NCBI GenBank assembly: GCA_945902745.1 | Contig: CAMDNE010000012.1 | Coordinates: 33,622 to 97,621 of the forward strand | Direction of reading: 5' to 3' | Length of the DNA: 64,000 nucleotides | DNA from: Chitinophaga pinensis | Lineage (GTDB): Bacteria; Bacteroidota; Bacteroidia; Flavobacteriales_D; Crocinitomicaceae | Shown: piece after piece, positions 52,899 to 63,200 of the stretch | Layout of the letters: every line of letters starts with the position of its first letter | Numbering within the stretch: the first letter of the stretch is position 1 | Notes under the pieces: generated by a model | Told to the model about the DNA's origin: nothing | The model's input: the letters and a program-made list of their open reading frames with translations, nothing else | Databases searched by the model: none | Made by a program: the position numbers and the translations under genes

Positions 52899-53315
52899 AT
52901 GAAAATTTTAATCGTTAATGGTCCCAATTTAAATTTACTTGGGACGCGTGAGCCACAAATATATGGCAATCAATCTTTCGAAGACTATTTTAATGCGTTG
53001 AAAATGGAAAGTAATGTTGATTTAACCTATTTTCAATCGAATATTGAAGGAGAATTGATCAATTGTTTGCAAGAAGCAGATCACGATGGAATTATTTTAA
53101 ATGCCGGCGGATATACGCATACAAGCGTAGCTTTGAGAGACTGTGTTGCTTCAATAAAGGTTCCTGTTGTGGAGGTGCATATTTCAAATATTACAAAGCG
53201 TGAAGAATTTCGCCATACTTCTTTAATATCTCCTGTTGCAGTAGGGTGTATTTTTGGATTTGGATTGAAAAGCTATGAATTAGCGATTCACTTTTTTGAA
53301 ATAAATAAGCGTTGA
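52899..53315 (+). CDS. aroQ: type II 3-dehydroquinate dehydratase
   Basis: Converts 3-dehydroquinate to 3-dehydroshikimate in the shikimate pathway to aromatic amino acids. 138 residues, a dodecamer subunit. Family motifs: NGPNLNLLGTREPQIYG (active-site Tyr and Arg), FQSNIEGELINCL, ILNAGGYTHTSVALRD and EVHISNITKREEFRHTSLIS, which holds the catalytic histidine. ATG at 52899 gives the usual MKILIVNGPN start; another in-frame ATG at 52893 adds two residues and overlaps the xerD start codon. The two divergent genes share almost no promoter space. The 3' end overlaps the glycosyltransferase by 28 bases. Confidence 0.94.
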   Translation: MKILIVNGPNLNLLGTREPQIYGNQSFEDYFNALKMESNVDLTYFQSNIEGELINCLQEADHDGIILNAGGYTHTSVALRDCVASIKVPVVEVHISNITKREEFRHTSLISPVAVGCIFGFGLKSYELAIHFFEINKR

Positions 53316-54319
53316 TTCAATTCTTTGAATTTCGTTACCCCTTTAAAATATCGTGCCCATAAAATACTTCCACGGTAAATACCATTTGAATTGAATATTG
53401 TGGATTGTAGTTTGATTTCTTTGCGCTGACTTAATAGAATTGGGAGGTGTTTATACATAGCAACATGCGCATTTAAAACGCTCGCTAGATGTTTCCAATC
53501 GCCTCGTAGAAAGAATCGAATTCCAGCTATGCCATCTAAATTTAAACGGTGAATAAGTTTAAAGAAAAGTATTCCTTCATGGTTTTTTACAATCATGAAT
53601 AAACTGTTTCTAAAATTCAAATACGATTTGCGCGGAGAAAGATAGGGCAGTGTTCCACCACCAACATGATAAATGGTTGATTGCGGATTCACAACAAATT
53701 TATATCCTCGTTTTTTCAATCTCCAACACAAGTCAATTTCTTCCATGTGCGCAAAAAAAGCTTCATCAAATCCTCCTGCCAAGTGAAAAAGTTCGGACCG
53801 AATTAACAAGGATGCTCCTGTGGCCCAAAAAACTTCAATTTCGTTATCGTATTGACCCTTGTCATTTTCAAATTTATCAAAAATTCGACCTCTACAAAAA
53901 GGGAAATAATTCCGGTCTAAAAAGCCTCCAGACGCACCAGCATGTTCGAAAAGGGATTTGTCATGGAACGATAATACTTTTGGTTGACAACCTGCAATAG
54001 TTGGGTCTTCCATCGTTTTTAATAGTGGCTCCAACCAATTTTCAGTCACCTCAATATCACTGTTTAAAAGCAAGTATAACTTAGCATCCACTTGTTTTAA
54101 TGCATCGTTATATCCTTTTGCAAAACCACCATTGGATTCGTTGATAATGATTGCTATTGACGGATAATTGTCTCTAATAAATTGAACAGAATCATCGGTG
54201 GAGGCATTATCGGCAACAATAATTTTCGCACCATTTGAAAACGCACAAACTGAAGGTAAGAATTGCTCTAAAAAATTTCTTCCGTTCCAGTTTAAAATTA
54301 CAATTGCTAAAGAATCCAC
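53288..54319 (-). CDS. family 2 glycosyltransferase
   Basis: 343 residues, cytoplasmic side of the inner membrane. The GT2 fold starts at the N-terminus: LAIVILNWNGRNFLEQFL and ADNASTDDSVQFI bind the sugar nucleotide; LYLLLNSDIEV holds the DxD-like metal site; GGFDEAFFAHMEEIDLCWRL is the acceptor-side signature. A C-terminal tail of about 100 residues has a hydrophobic region but no clear helix pair. It resembles rhamnosyl- or mannosyl-type transferases for surface polysaccharide. It follows the GWxTD gene by 34 bases in the same direction, and its stop overlaps the aroQ end. No other polysaccharide genes are near. Confidence 0.88.
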   Translation of the reverse strand: MDSLAIVILNWNGRNFLEQFLPSVCAFSNGAKIIVADNASTDDSVQFIRDNYPSIAIIINESNGGFAKGYNDALKQVDAKLYLLLNSDIEVTENWLEPLLKTMEDPTIAGCQPKVLSFHDKSLFEHAGASGGFLDRNYFPFCRGRIFDKFENDKGQYDNEIEVFWATGASLLIRSELFHLAGGFDEAFFAHMEEIDLCWRLKKRGYKFVVNPQSTIYHVGGGTLPYLSPRKSYLNFRNSLFMIVKNHEGILFFKLIHRLNLDGIAGIRFFLRGDWKHLASVLNAHVAMYKHLPILLSQRKEIKLQSTIFNSNGIYRGSILWARYFKGVTKFKELNQRLFISKK

Positions 54320-54353
54320 AAATAACCTATGTTTTTTTGTCCAATATTAGTTA

Positions 54354-55805
54354 TTAATATTGACGAAACAAATCATTTCCATTTGTACCATAGTGTTTTT
54401 GGACATCAGCATTTGGGTCATCAATATTGCCATTTGTGGTGTTTCTCTTCACAAGTATTTGTGGCCAAGCTGGATTTTTCAATTCACCAATCATATCTGA
54501 ATGCAACAACCTGTATCCATTATTTACTAAATCTGGGTTGTAAAAAATGAATCGTTTATTACTGAAAGAACCAATTTTATTGTACTGCCAAATTTCATAA
54601 GGATATTCATTTGATGAGGTTTCCTTTTGAACAATAGTAGTTGGTGAACCGTATTGTAAATAAACTCTACCACGATCTGTCTCGAATCCTTCTTGAAAAT
54701 TATTAGCGTATAATTCCTCAACCAATTGCACTTGTGCTTTGTATTTTAACCAGGCTTCAGTAGTGTTTGTTGGCGCTGTCATCAACCAAAAGGCTTGAAT
54801 GTGTTTGCGTTGTGCCGCCAAATCTTTAGATTTTAAAGTAGAAATAATATTTTTCACTTCTACCGCTTTAGAAATAGGGATAAAACTTTCTAAATAAAAT
54901 GCTACGCTGTCATCAGTTATTGATTCTTGAAAAATTGGATCTAATACCAATGTTGCTAAATCCCATTCCACTTCAATGTCATTACTTCGCTGAAACAAGT
55001 ATGTTTGAGTTGTAAGTTCAACCATACTTCTTGACAAAAGGGTGAAGTTAATTGCATAATTTCCAGTCGCCAATTTTGCAATGTCAATATTTCTAATAAT
55101 GGGCACTACAACTGGTGTTTCATGCTTCGTATAAAGCGTGAATTCTGGCAATTCCTTTCCTGTATCTGTATTTACTATAGTTTGTTTTAAACCGCAAACA
55201 GAATCTTCTAATATATTCATGTTGTAAAATTCAAAATAAACAGGAATGGATGATAATTGTGCAGGATAGAAAGTAGGAAGTCTTGGGATTATTTTATAAC
55301 CAGATTTATAAAAAATGGAAGTTTCATCTCCTGGAGACGCATATTCTATTATTTCTATATCTGAAATCGAAATCGTTTTAGATAAATCTTCAATAATAAT
55401 TGTTTGTGAAGCTTTTGAAGACGCATTTGTTGCACTTAAATCTTGCATTTCAAAACTCATCATGTAGCGTCCTGGAGCTAAAACGTAACGTTTTAAATCG
55501 TAAAAATCATCAATGATACTATCTCTCATTAGTGACGATTGCAAGCGATAAACATCATTTATAATTGTAGAATCGCCGTTAGATATTTGGATGGATATAG
55601 CCAATTCAGCTTGTAATCCACCTTCAACAGGCTTGTATTTTAAGGAGTGTCCAACAAATTGAAAGTATATTTCAATATAATTACCTGTTTCTGGAGCATA
55701 AAATTGTTTGTTATCTATATACGCTCGCAGATTAGAATCTTGCGAAAAACAAAGATTACTTGAAAACAAACTAAGAGAAATTACAATAAAACTGACTATT
55801 CGCAT
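54354..55805 (-). CDS. GWxTD-domain exported protein
   Basis: 483 residues. The signal peptide is about 1-22 (LSLFSSNLCFSQ). The N-terminal 300 residues form several beta domains of unknown role. The GWxTD domain lies at about 340-450, with ANNFQEGFETDRGRVYLQYG, in which the family W is replaced by F (GFETD), then PYEIWQYNKIGSFSNKRFIFY and LVNNGYRLLHSDMIGELKNP. The domain is common in Bacteroidetes and other phyla; its function is unknown. It precedes the glycosyltransferase gene by 34 bases, probably in one transcript. Confidence 0.85.
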   Translation of the reverse strand: MRIVSFIVISLSLFSSNLCFSQDSNLRAYIDNKQFYAPETGNYIEIYFQFVGHSLKYKPVEGGLQAELAISIQISNGDSTIINDVYRLQSSLMRDSIIDDFYDLKRYVLAPGRYMMSFEMQDLSATNASSKASQTIIIEDLSKTISISDIEIIEYASPGDETSIFYKSGYKIIPRLPTFYPAQLSSIPVYFEFYNMNILEDSVCGLKQTIVNTDTGKELPEFTLYTKHETPVVVPIIRNIDIAKLATGNYAINFTLLSRSMVELTTQTYLFQRSNDIEVEWDLATLVLDPIFQESITDDSVAFYLESFIPISKAVEVKNIISTLKSKDLAAQRKHIQAFWLMTAPTNTTEAWLKYKAQVQLVEELYANNFQEGFETDRGRVYLQYGSPTTIVQKETSSNEYPYEIWQYNKIGSFSNKRFIFYNPDLVNNGYRLLHSDMIGELKNPAWPQILVKRNTTNGNIDDPNADVQKHYGTNGNDLFRQY

Positions 55806-55977
55806 AAATTATTTGATTGAAAAAGTAAAAATAAGAAATTCATAGGCGCTATTTTAACAATTACTGAATTATTGTTTAATCGGTTGATTTTCTTGTGTAA
55901 AGATCTGCTTAAAACAAGTTATCAAATTGTGTACCTCTATTATTTTTAAAAAAAACATGCTTTTTTTCAAGATTCAC

Positions 55978-56007
55978 TTGTCATTATTCAAAGTATTACT
56001 ACTTTTG
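55978..56007 (+). promoter_or_regulatory. consensus promoter of tRNA-Ser
   Basis: TTG at 55978-55980, a 19-nt spacer and TACTTTTG at 56000-56007, a full match, ending five bases before the first base of the tRNA. Confidence 0.85.
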
Positions 56008-56011
56008 TCGC

Positions 56012-56096
56012 GGAGAATTGGCAGAGTGGTCGATTGCGGCAGTCTTGAAAACTGTTGTACCGCAAGGTACCGTAGGTTCGAATCCTACATTCTCCG
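56012..56096 (+). tRNA. tRNA-Ser (anticodon TGA)
   Basis: An 85-nt class II tRNA. The acceptor stem GGAGAAT (56012-56018) pairs with ATTCTCC (56089-56095), with discriminator G at 56096. The anticodon loop CTTGAAA (56044-56050) gives TGA. A long variable arm follows, then the T stem GTAGG/CCTAC with loop TTCGAAT. CCA is not encoded. Reads UCN serine codons, mainly UCA. Confidence 0.96.
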
Positions 56097-56107
56097 CAAG
56101 GAGTTCT

Positions 56108-56142
56108 AAACCCGTTTCAACGTTAGTTGAAACGGGTTTTTT
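56108..56142 (+). terminator. intrinsic terminator of tRNA-Ser
   Basis: AAACCCGTTTCAAC (56108-56121) and GTTGAAACGGGTTT (56126-56139) form a perfect 14-bp stem with loop GTTA, followed by further T. Confidence 0.88.
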
Positions 56143-56532
56143 CATGCTCAAATTTCACCAAGCTCGCTTGAGAGAAATTAGCGCATGAAAAAATCAGTTT
56201 ACCTCTATTTCAGAGGGAAACGGGTTTAGAACTCCTTAAGCCTCCCCCTCAAAGGATCTTTAATCCTACATTCATTCACCAAGCTTGCTTGAGAGAAATT
56301 AGCGCATGAAAAAATCAGTTTACCTCTATTTCAGAAGAAAACGGGTTTAGAACTCCTTAAGCCTCCCCCCAAAGGATCTTTAATGCTACATTCATTCACC
56401 AAGCTTGCTTGAGAGAAATTAGCCATGAAAAAATCAGTTTACCTCTATTTCAGAGGGAAACGGGTTTAGAACTCCTTAAGCCTCCCCCCAAAGGATCAAT
56501 TATCCTACATTTTCCGCAAGAATTATTGAATC

Positions 56533-56561
56533 CGTTTCAACTTCAGTTGGAACGTTTTTTT
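56533..56561 (+). terminator. second copy of the tRNA-Ser terminator
   Basis: CGTTTCAAC (56533-56541) and GTTGGAACG (56546-56554), loop TTCA, then seven T. It is a diverged copy of the terminator at 56108, with no gene directly before it. Confidence 0.75.
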
Positions 56562-56781
56562 CTCCAATTATCTCCCTGATTAGCAAAGACGCACTTCCAA
56601 AATATGAATATTTATCCCAAAATTGGAAATTTGACCCATTTTAATAGTTGTTAAAAACCATTATATCAAGCCTTTACTGATTATGGAATATACTTTGATA
56701 TACGCGCCCGTGCGCCTTACTTCTTATCAGTAATCTTTTAAAAAGTGTTGGGTTGATTATTTGTTTACGGTCAATTAATTT

Positions 56782-57261
56782 ATGAAACTGCTGCTAGCTA
56801 TAATAGGAAATAATTCCAAAGTGATAAAGGATATAAAGTCCTCTTTTTTGGGTTGGTCTAAAAAAGTCGCAGTTACACAAGAAATCATATCACCTTCTTT
56901 TTCGAATGGCTTTCCTTCAATTGCGCATCGAGCGCTGGGGATTGTGTTGTTGGGTGTCATGAATTTTATTGGTTGTGTTAATGCTTGGTTGCCTGCGACT
57001 CCTTCTGCGAGAAACTGGTCTTTGCGCATTGGATCCGTACATTCTATTTTCTTTCTTCACCTAAGTGTTTTCGCGTGGCAAACTATGGTTGAATTACGGA
57101 AATTTTTCGATGCGTTCTTCGTATGCATTTCCCGAATATCTGAAGGCTTTAACTTTCGCGCCGAAAAGAAAGATCAATTTATGCTACTCAAAGAATACAC
57201 GCTCTCTAACTCAAAATTTCATCAGTCCCTTGTTCAAGGCGTCCTGACCCTATCCAATTAA
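56782..57261 (+). CDS. uncertain open frame before the giant surface protein
   Basis: An open frame of 159 residues that I do not recognise. It contains two hydrophobic segments (ALGIVLLGVMNFIGCVNAWL near 52-71, SIFFLHLSVFAWQTM near 87-101) and a polar tail. Its stop codon overlaps the ATG of the next gene (TAATG), the usual sign of coupling. Against it, the composition is not typical of a membrane protein, and an 84-residue frame on the opposite strand (56775-57029) covers the same bases and looks equally protein-like. No ribosome-binding signal is obvious. It may be non-coding or a degraded gene. The 220 bases before it (56562-56781) show nothing except a short GC-rich patch near 56704. Confidence 0.25.
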   Translation: MKLLLAIIGNNSKVIKDIKSSFLGWSKKVAVTQEIISPSFSNGFPSIAHRALGIVLLGVMNFIGCVNAWLPATPSARNWSLRIGSVHSIFFLHLSVFAWQTMVELRKFFDAFFVCISRISEGFNFRAEKKDQFMLLKEYTLSNSKFHQSLVQGVLTLSN

Positions 57262-60200
57262 TGATCCGATCATCACAACATAGCAGCAATTTACACGCAT
57301 CTTCATGGCGAAAGGCCGTGAGGGGGTTGGTTGTGTGCATGTGTGTGGTGGTTGTTTTGTTGGGGAGTGGGAAGGTTTGGGGGCAGGTAAATGCTTTTTC
57401 TGAAACTTTTGAAGCAACAAATCAATTGACATTAGTCAATGGAACACAAACAAATAAATGGTATAGAGGAAGTACAACTGGTTATTGTAATGGTGTCACA
57501 GGTTTATACATTAGTAACAATAATTCGGCCTACGCATACACCAATACATCAACATCCGTTGTTCATGCTTATTTTGATTTAGTAATACCTGCAGGGGCAA
57601 CCAATATAAGACTTAAGTACAATAGCAAAGTCAATGGTGAAGCAAGTTGGGATGATGTAAAAGTTTACCAGTCGTTAAATACCTTTACCCCTTTAGCAGG
57701 TACTGCAATCTCTGGTGCGCCTGTTTTATTACAAACAATACAAAATGTAGCTTCTTGTACTCAATACTCCCATACTCTTGCTAGTGGTGCAGGTACGACA
57801 GTAAGAATTATTTTTCAATGGAGAAATGACGGTAGTACTGGAAGTGGCTCGGCCACAATAGATGATATAGCAGTATCATATAATACCAACTACTACTGGA
57901 ACGGAAGTAATACCACTGCTTTATCCCAAACCTGGAATAATACAACCCCAAATCGCTGGTCATCACCAACTGCCGCTGCAACATTAAATGCAACTTGGCC
58001 AACGGCATCAGGCAATTACATTGCAAATTTTAACAATGCTGCAGCAAGTAATGTGACTTTGCCTGGTACAATTGCGTTTGCACCAATATCCATTAATATT
58101 GGAAATAGCAATCACACATTTGTTACCTCTGCTGCATCTGCATTTTCGTGCCCCATTACAATCGGAGCAAATACATTGAAATTAGCTCCGGGGAGTGCCG
58201 CAAATTCTCTAACATTATCAGGAGTAATTAGTGGAACAGGACCTATTACAAGCGCTACAGGATTAACAATTTTGAGCGGAGCGAATACCTATACAGGTAG
58301 TACTTCTTTATCTTCTGGTATTCTGCGTGCAACAACTTCTGCTTCAGCTTTAGGTGCCGGTGCATTGACGATTTCAGGCGGTGAATTGCAATTGGCAAAT
58401 AATACCGCATTGAGTTTTAACAGGAATACTACCATATCTGGCAGTGCCACAATTACTTCTGATTTGTTGGCAAGTGGAGCCGGAGTTACTCATACATTGG
58501 GTACCTTATCCATAGGAGCACAAACATTAACCGTCCAAAACGGAACTAATGTAACGAGTGGAACAGGAGGTGTAACTTTTGGTAACACCACCTTAAGTGG
58601 CGCTGCCACCTTTCAGGCAAATGCAAACAGTCTTCTTACCTTCAGCGGCACTATCGGTGGTAACTTCCTGAAAAGCTTCGCTGGAGTGGGCGATATCACA
58701 GCCACTGGTATCGTGAGTGGTTCGGGCGGTATGAACAAAGCGGGTAGCGGTATATTGACGCTCTCTGGGGTCAACACGTTCACCGGTGTACTAACCCTGA
58801 GTAATGGTAAACTCCTTGCAAAAACTTCTGCTTCGGCATTAGGTGCCGGTACATTGACGATTTCGGGCGGTGAATTACAATTGGCAAATAATACCGCATT
58901 GATTTTTAACAGGAATACTACCATATCTGGCAGTGCCACAATTACTTCTGATCGATTAGCAAGTGGAGCAGGAGTTACTCATACATTGGGTACCTTATCA
59001 ATAGGAGCACAAACACTAACCATTGCTAGAGGTGCTAATGTAACAAGTGGAACAGCAGGTGTAACTTTTGGTAACACCACCTTGACCGGCGCTGCCACCT
59101 TTCAGGCAAATGCGAACAGTCTTCTTACCTTCAGCGGCACTATTGGTGGTAACTTCCTAAAAAGCTTCGCTGGAGATGGCAATATCACAGCCACTGGTAT
59201 CGTGAGTGGTTCGGGTGGAATGAACAAAGCGGGTAGCGGTATTTTGACGCTCTCTGGGGCCAACACTTATACTGGAGCTACAACTATTGGTGCCGGCATA
59301 CTTCAAATTTCAGCAAGTGAAAGAATTACAAATTCATCTAATTTAATTTTGTCGGGTGGTACTTTTAGAACAGGTGCAACAACCGGGTTTGCTGAAACAA
59401 TGGGTACACTTCAGCTAACAGCTAACTCGAATATAGTTTTAGGAACCAGTGTTCACAATTTAACCTTCGCTGCAAGTAACGGAGTGAGTTGGACAGCCTC
59501 AACAACACTTACAATAAATGGTTGGACTGGTACTGCTGGGAGTTCGGGAACCGCTGGTAGAATTTTTGTAGGTAACAGCGCCACTGGGTTAACAGCAGGA
59601 CAATTGGCGCAAATTACATTTACTGGATATGGCCTTGCAACGCAGCTATCAACTGGAGAAATTGTTCCGATTGGTGCTTGTATTGCTCCTACAACTCAAG
59701 CATTTAATATAACAACTGCTTCAATAACAGGAACTAGCGCATCAATAAACTGGTCAAATGGGAATGGAGCCGGAAGAGTTGTTTATGTTAACACTACAAA
59801 TTCATTTACAGCGCCAACGAATGGATTTAATCCAGCGGCAAATACAACTTATACAAGTGGTCAACAATGTATATTCAACGGAACAGGTTCTGGTCCTGTG
59901 GCGATTACTGATCTTGTCTCAGGAACAACCTATTATGTAAGGGTTTATGAATACTGTTCACCAACCAGAAACTATAATATTAACTCCTCCACCGGAAATC
60001 CAGGCAGTTTTGTTACCCTAGCATGTATTCAGCCAACGGCCTTTGTAACAGCAATAGCTCCAACTAACAATACACCCTTAATAATTGCAACGAATACTTT
60101 TGCAGGGGAATATAATACTATTAGCACTATTGTTTCGGGCAATACTTATCAATTCAGTTCAAGCGTAACAAGTGATTGGTTGGTTTTGACAGATGCTTCG

Positions 60201-63200
60201 AATAACGTTCTCACTTCAGGAACTACGCCAATTTCTTGGGCCGCCAGCTTTGCAGGAACTGTTAGACTTCACGTAAGTACCAATAATCTATGTGGTACCC
60301 AGGCCACCAATCGAACTACATCCATAACTTGTACCTCTTGCGTCCCACCCTCAATTAGTTCATTTAGCCCTGGTAGTCAATGTATTGGGCAAAATGTTGT
60401 AGTAACAGGATTGAATTTTAATAACATAACATCAGTAACCATAAGCGGAATTGTAGCTACTTATGTTGTCAACTCTTCTGCCCAAATCACCGTCACTGTT
60501 CCGGTTGGAGCTGTAACAGGTGCAATCGTTGTTAATGGATCGGCAGGATCAGCAACATCACCAACGAATCTAACTGTTATCCCTGTCCCTTCACAACCCT
60601 CAGCAATCGCGGGTGCATTGGATCCCGAAATTGGTTTGACACAAGCATACAGTGTGACAAATGTTTCTGGTGTAACTTATACCTGGTCATTTTCAGGACC
60701 AAATGGTTGGCTTGTTGCATCCGGTCAGGGCTCGAATGCGATTACAGCAACAGTTGGAACAGCAAATACAACTATCACCGTAACTCCTTCCAATGCTTGC
60801 GGCAATGGTACACCAATAACGCTAATTACAACGATTCCTGCATATCGCTCAAGGATGATCACTGCCAACTATGGTTCATCTAATTGGTGCGCAGGCGAAA
60901 CAAGAAGCTCAACCTTTACAATCAAAAATACGGGTACAGCGACCTGGTTTGCATCCGGATCCTCAACTTGCCCTGCCCCGGCAAACAATAATCAAGTTGC
61001 AGTGGCATATAAATGGAATGCCGACCCTTTTTACGATTCCTACAGTAACAATAGAAATTTACTTCCGAGTAACGTTACCCCTGGTAATACAGTTAACGTA
61101 ACGTTTAACGTTCAACCTCCCAATGGTAATCCAATAGGATTAAATAATTTATCAACTAAACTAATAGCTCAGGAATGTGAATGGTTTGCTGATGCATATA
61201 TTTCCCCTAGTATCACTATAACCCAGGGTCCTACAGCTTCTGCAATAAGCGGATCCGCCAGCCCATGTGCAGGTACCACTCAAACCTATAGTGTTACGAA
61301 TATCTCAGGAATGTCCTATGCCTGGACTGTACCATCCGGATGGACTATCAACTCCGGTGCTGGAACTTCCAGTATTAGTGTTACGGTGGGAAGTGCTGGA
61401 GGAAATATTACATTAACACCGTCCAATTCATGCGGTACAGGTATAGTTCAGTCATTGAGTGTGAGTGTCAGTGTTGGTGGGGGATGTGAGTGTTTGACTT
61501 ATTCTTCTATTTATGCGAGTTCCACATCTGATACTGAGCTAAGCAATGTGACATTTGGAACATTGAACAATTCATCCACCTGTGCAACCGTAGGTCCAGG
61601 ATCGGGTTCCATTCAGAATAGATATAGTAATTACGCAGGATCGATCTCACCACCTAACCTACAGCAAGGTCAAACATATTCTTTCAGTCTGAGCTCCATT
61701 ACTTGTGGGGGGAATTACAACAATGGTTTTCAGATCTATATTGATTACAACCAGAATGGAAATTTCCTTGACGCAAATGAGTTGGTTTATTCTTCAGCGG
61801 CTTCCACTTCGGGTCCATATACTCAAACAGGTAGTGCGTTAATTCCTGTTGCAGCATCTCTGGGTACCACTCGAATGAGGGTTGTATCCATAGAAGCCAG
61901 TTTCCCCGTTACAACAAATTATGCAGAGAATACATATAATTGGGGAGAAACCGAAGATTATTGTGTTACTATAACCGCAGCTCCGGCTTGTTCAGGAGCA
62001 CCAACAGCAGGAACGGCAACGCCAACAACGGCTTCATTCTGCGTATCTAACAGTACCACAATAAATTTAACGGGTTACAGTTCTGGTGTTTTAGGACTTA
62101 CATTTCAATGGAAACAATCTCTTGTTTCGGGTGGGCCTTATACAAATGTCACTACTGGTGCAGGAGGGACCACCACAAATTACACTACGCCAACGCTATT
62201 TGAGACAACCTATTATGTTTGTATTGTAACGTGCTCAAATAGTGGTCTGTCATCTACTTCTTCTCAAGCAGCAGTTACAGTAATTCCTTCACCTACTATT
62301 TCTCCTTCTCCCGTTGCGCTATGCAATGGCGCTAGTGCAACATTGACGGCAAGTCCATCAGGAGCATCTTATTTATGGAGCACTGGTGCCACCACTCAAA
62401 GTATTACAGTAACTACACCAGGTGCCTATTCCGTAACTGTTACTCAAGGTATCTGTTCTTTAAGTGCAAATGCTAATGTTATTTCTGCCACGGCACCTAC
62501 AGTAACTTCGAGTATAGACCAAACATTAGTTTGTCAAGGTACAAATGTTAACTTAACTTCTTCTGGTGCGGCAACTTCATCGAATTATTCTGCTATAAGT
62601 ATTTCACATTCTTTACTTACGGGGACTGTAACGAATGGTCCAACTGGAGATGATAATGTTGCTTCTGCCACGATACCTTTTACCTTTAATTTTTATGGAA
62701 ATAATTACACTGGGATAACTATTTCTACGAACGGAAATATCCAATTTTCTAGCTCATCAAATGCTTTGAGTTCGCAGTTGATTCCAACTGCTGGAGGAAA
62801 CTTAGACAACTATATCTCCTTATGTTGGGCAGATTTATTTCCAACTACTGGTCAGATTACTTATTTCTCTTCAGGGTCGGCTCCGAACAGAGTCTTTGTG
62901 ATCAATTACAACAACGTTGCATTCTACTCAGGTGGAGGATCAGTTACTGGTCAAATTCGTTTATTTGAGACAACTAATATCATTGAAGTTGCGTTAGGAA
63001 GTGTTTCTAATACATCCTATAACAAAGTACTTGGTATTGAGAATTCAACGGGTTCTGATGGTATCACACCAATAAACCGAAATTATGCAATCTGGTCAAC
63101 TTCTTCCAATGAAGGCTGGCGTTTTTTACCTCCTAGTATTATTTCCTACAGTTGGGCAGGTTCGTCTTATTCATCAAGTCTACAGAGCCCAACACTTGCT

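Larger units (their letters stand above)
56098..56561. repeat. tRNA-linked tandem repeats with a copy of the tRNA 3' end
   Basis: Directly after the tRNA a 21-bp arm (56098-56118) is repeated perfectly in inverse at 56217-56237; inside are nested inverted repeats TTTTTTCATGC/GCATGAAAAAA, AATTTC/GAAATT and CAAGC/GCTTG. A unit of about 120 nt then recurs three times, starting at 56157, 56278 and 56398. Each contains the inverse arm, a run of C and a fragment like the tRNA 3' end (CCTACATTC). After the third unit, 56502-56520 repeats the last 19 bases around the tRNA end with one mismatch, followed by a second terminator like the first. Confidence 0.88.

Noticed and set aside
56157..56520. CRISPR array
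   Set aside because: Only three units of about 120 nt that are similar over their whole length, with no spacer-like variable parts and no cas genes.
56775..57029. Minus-strand 84-residue gene
   Set aside because: No recognisable family or promoter, and it overlaps another open frame; kept only as a finding.
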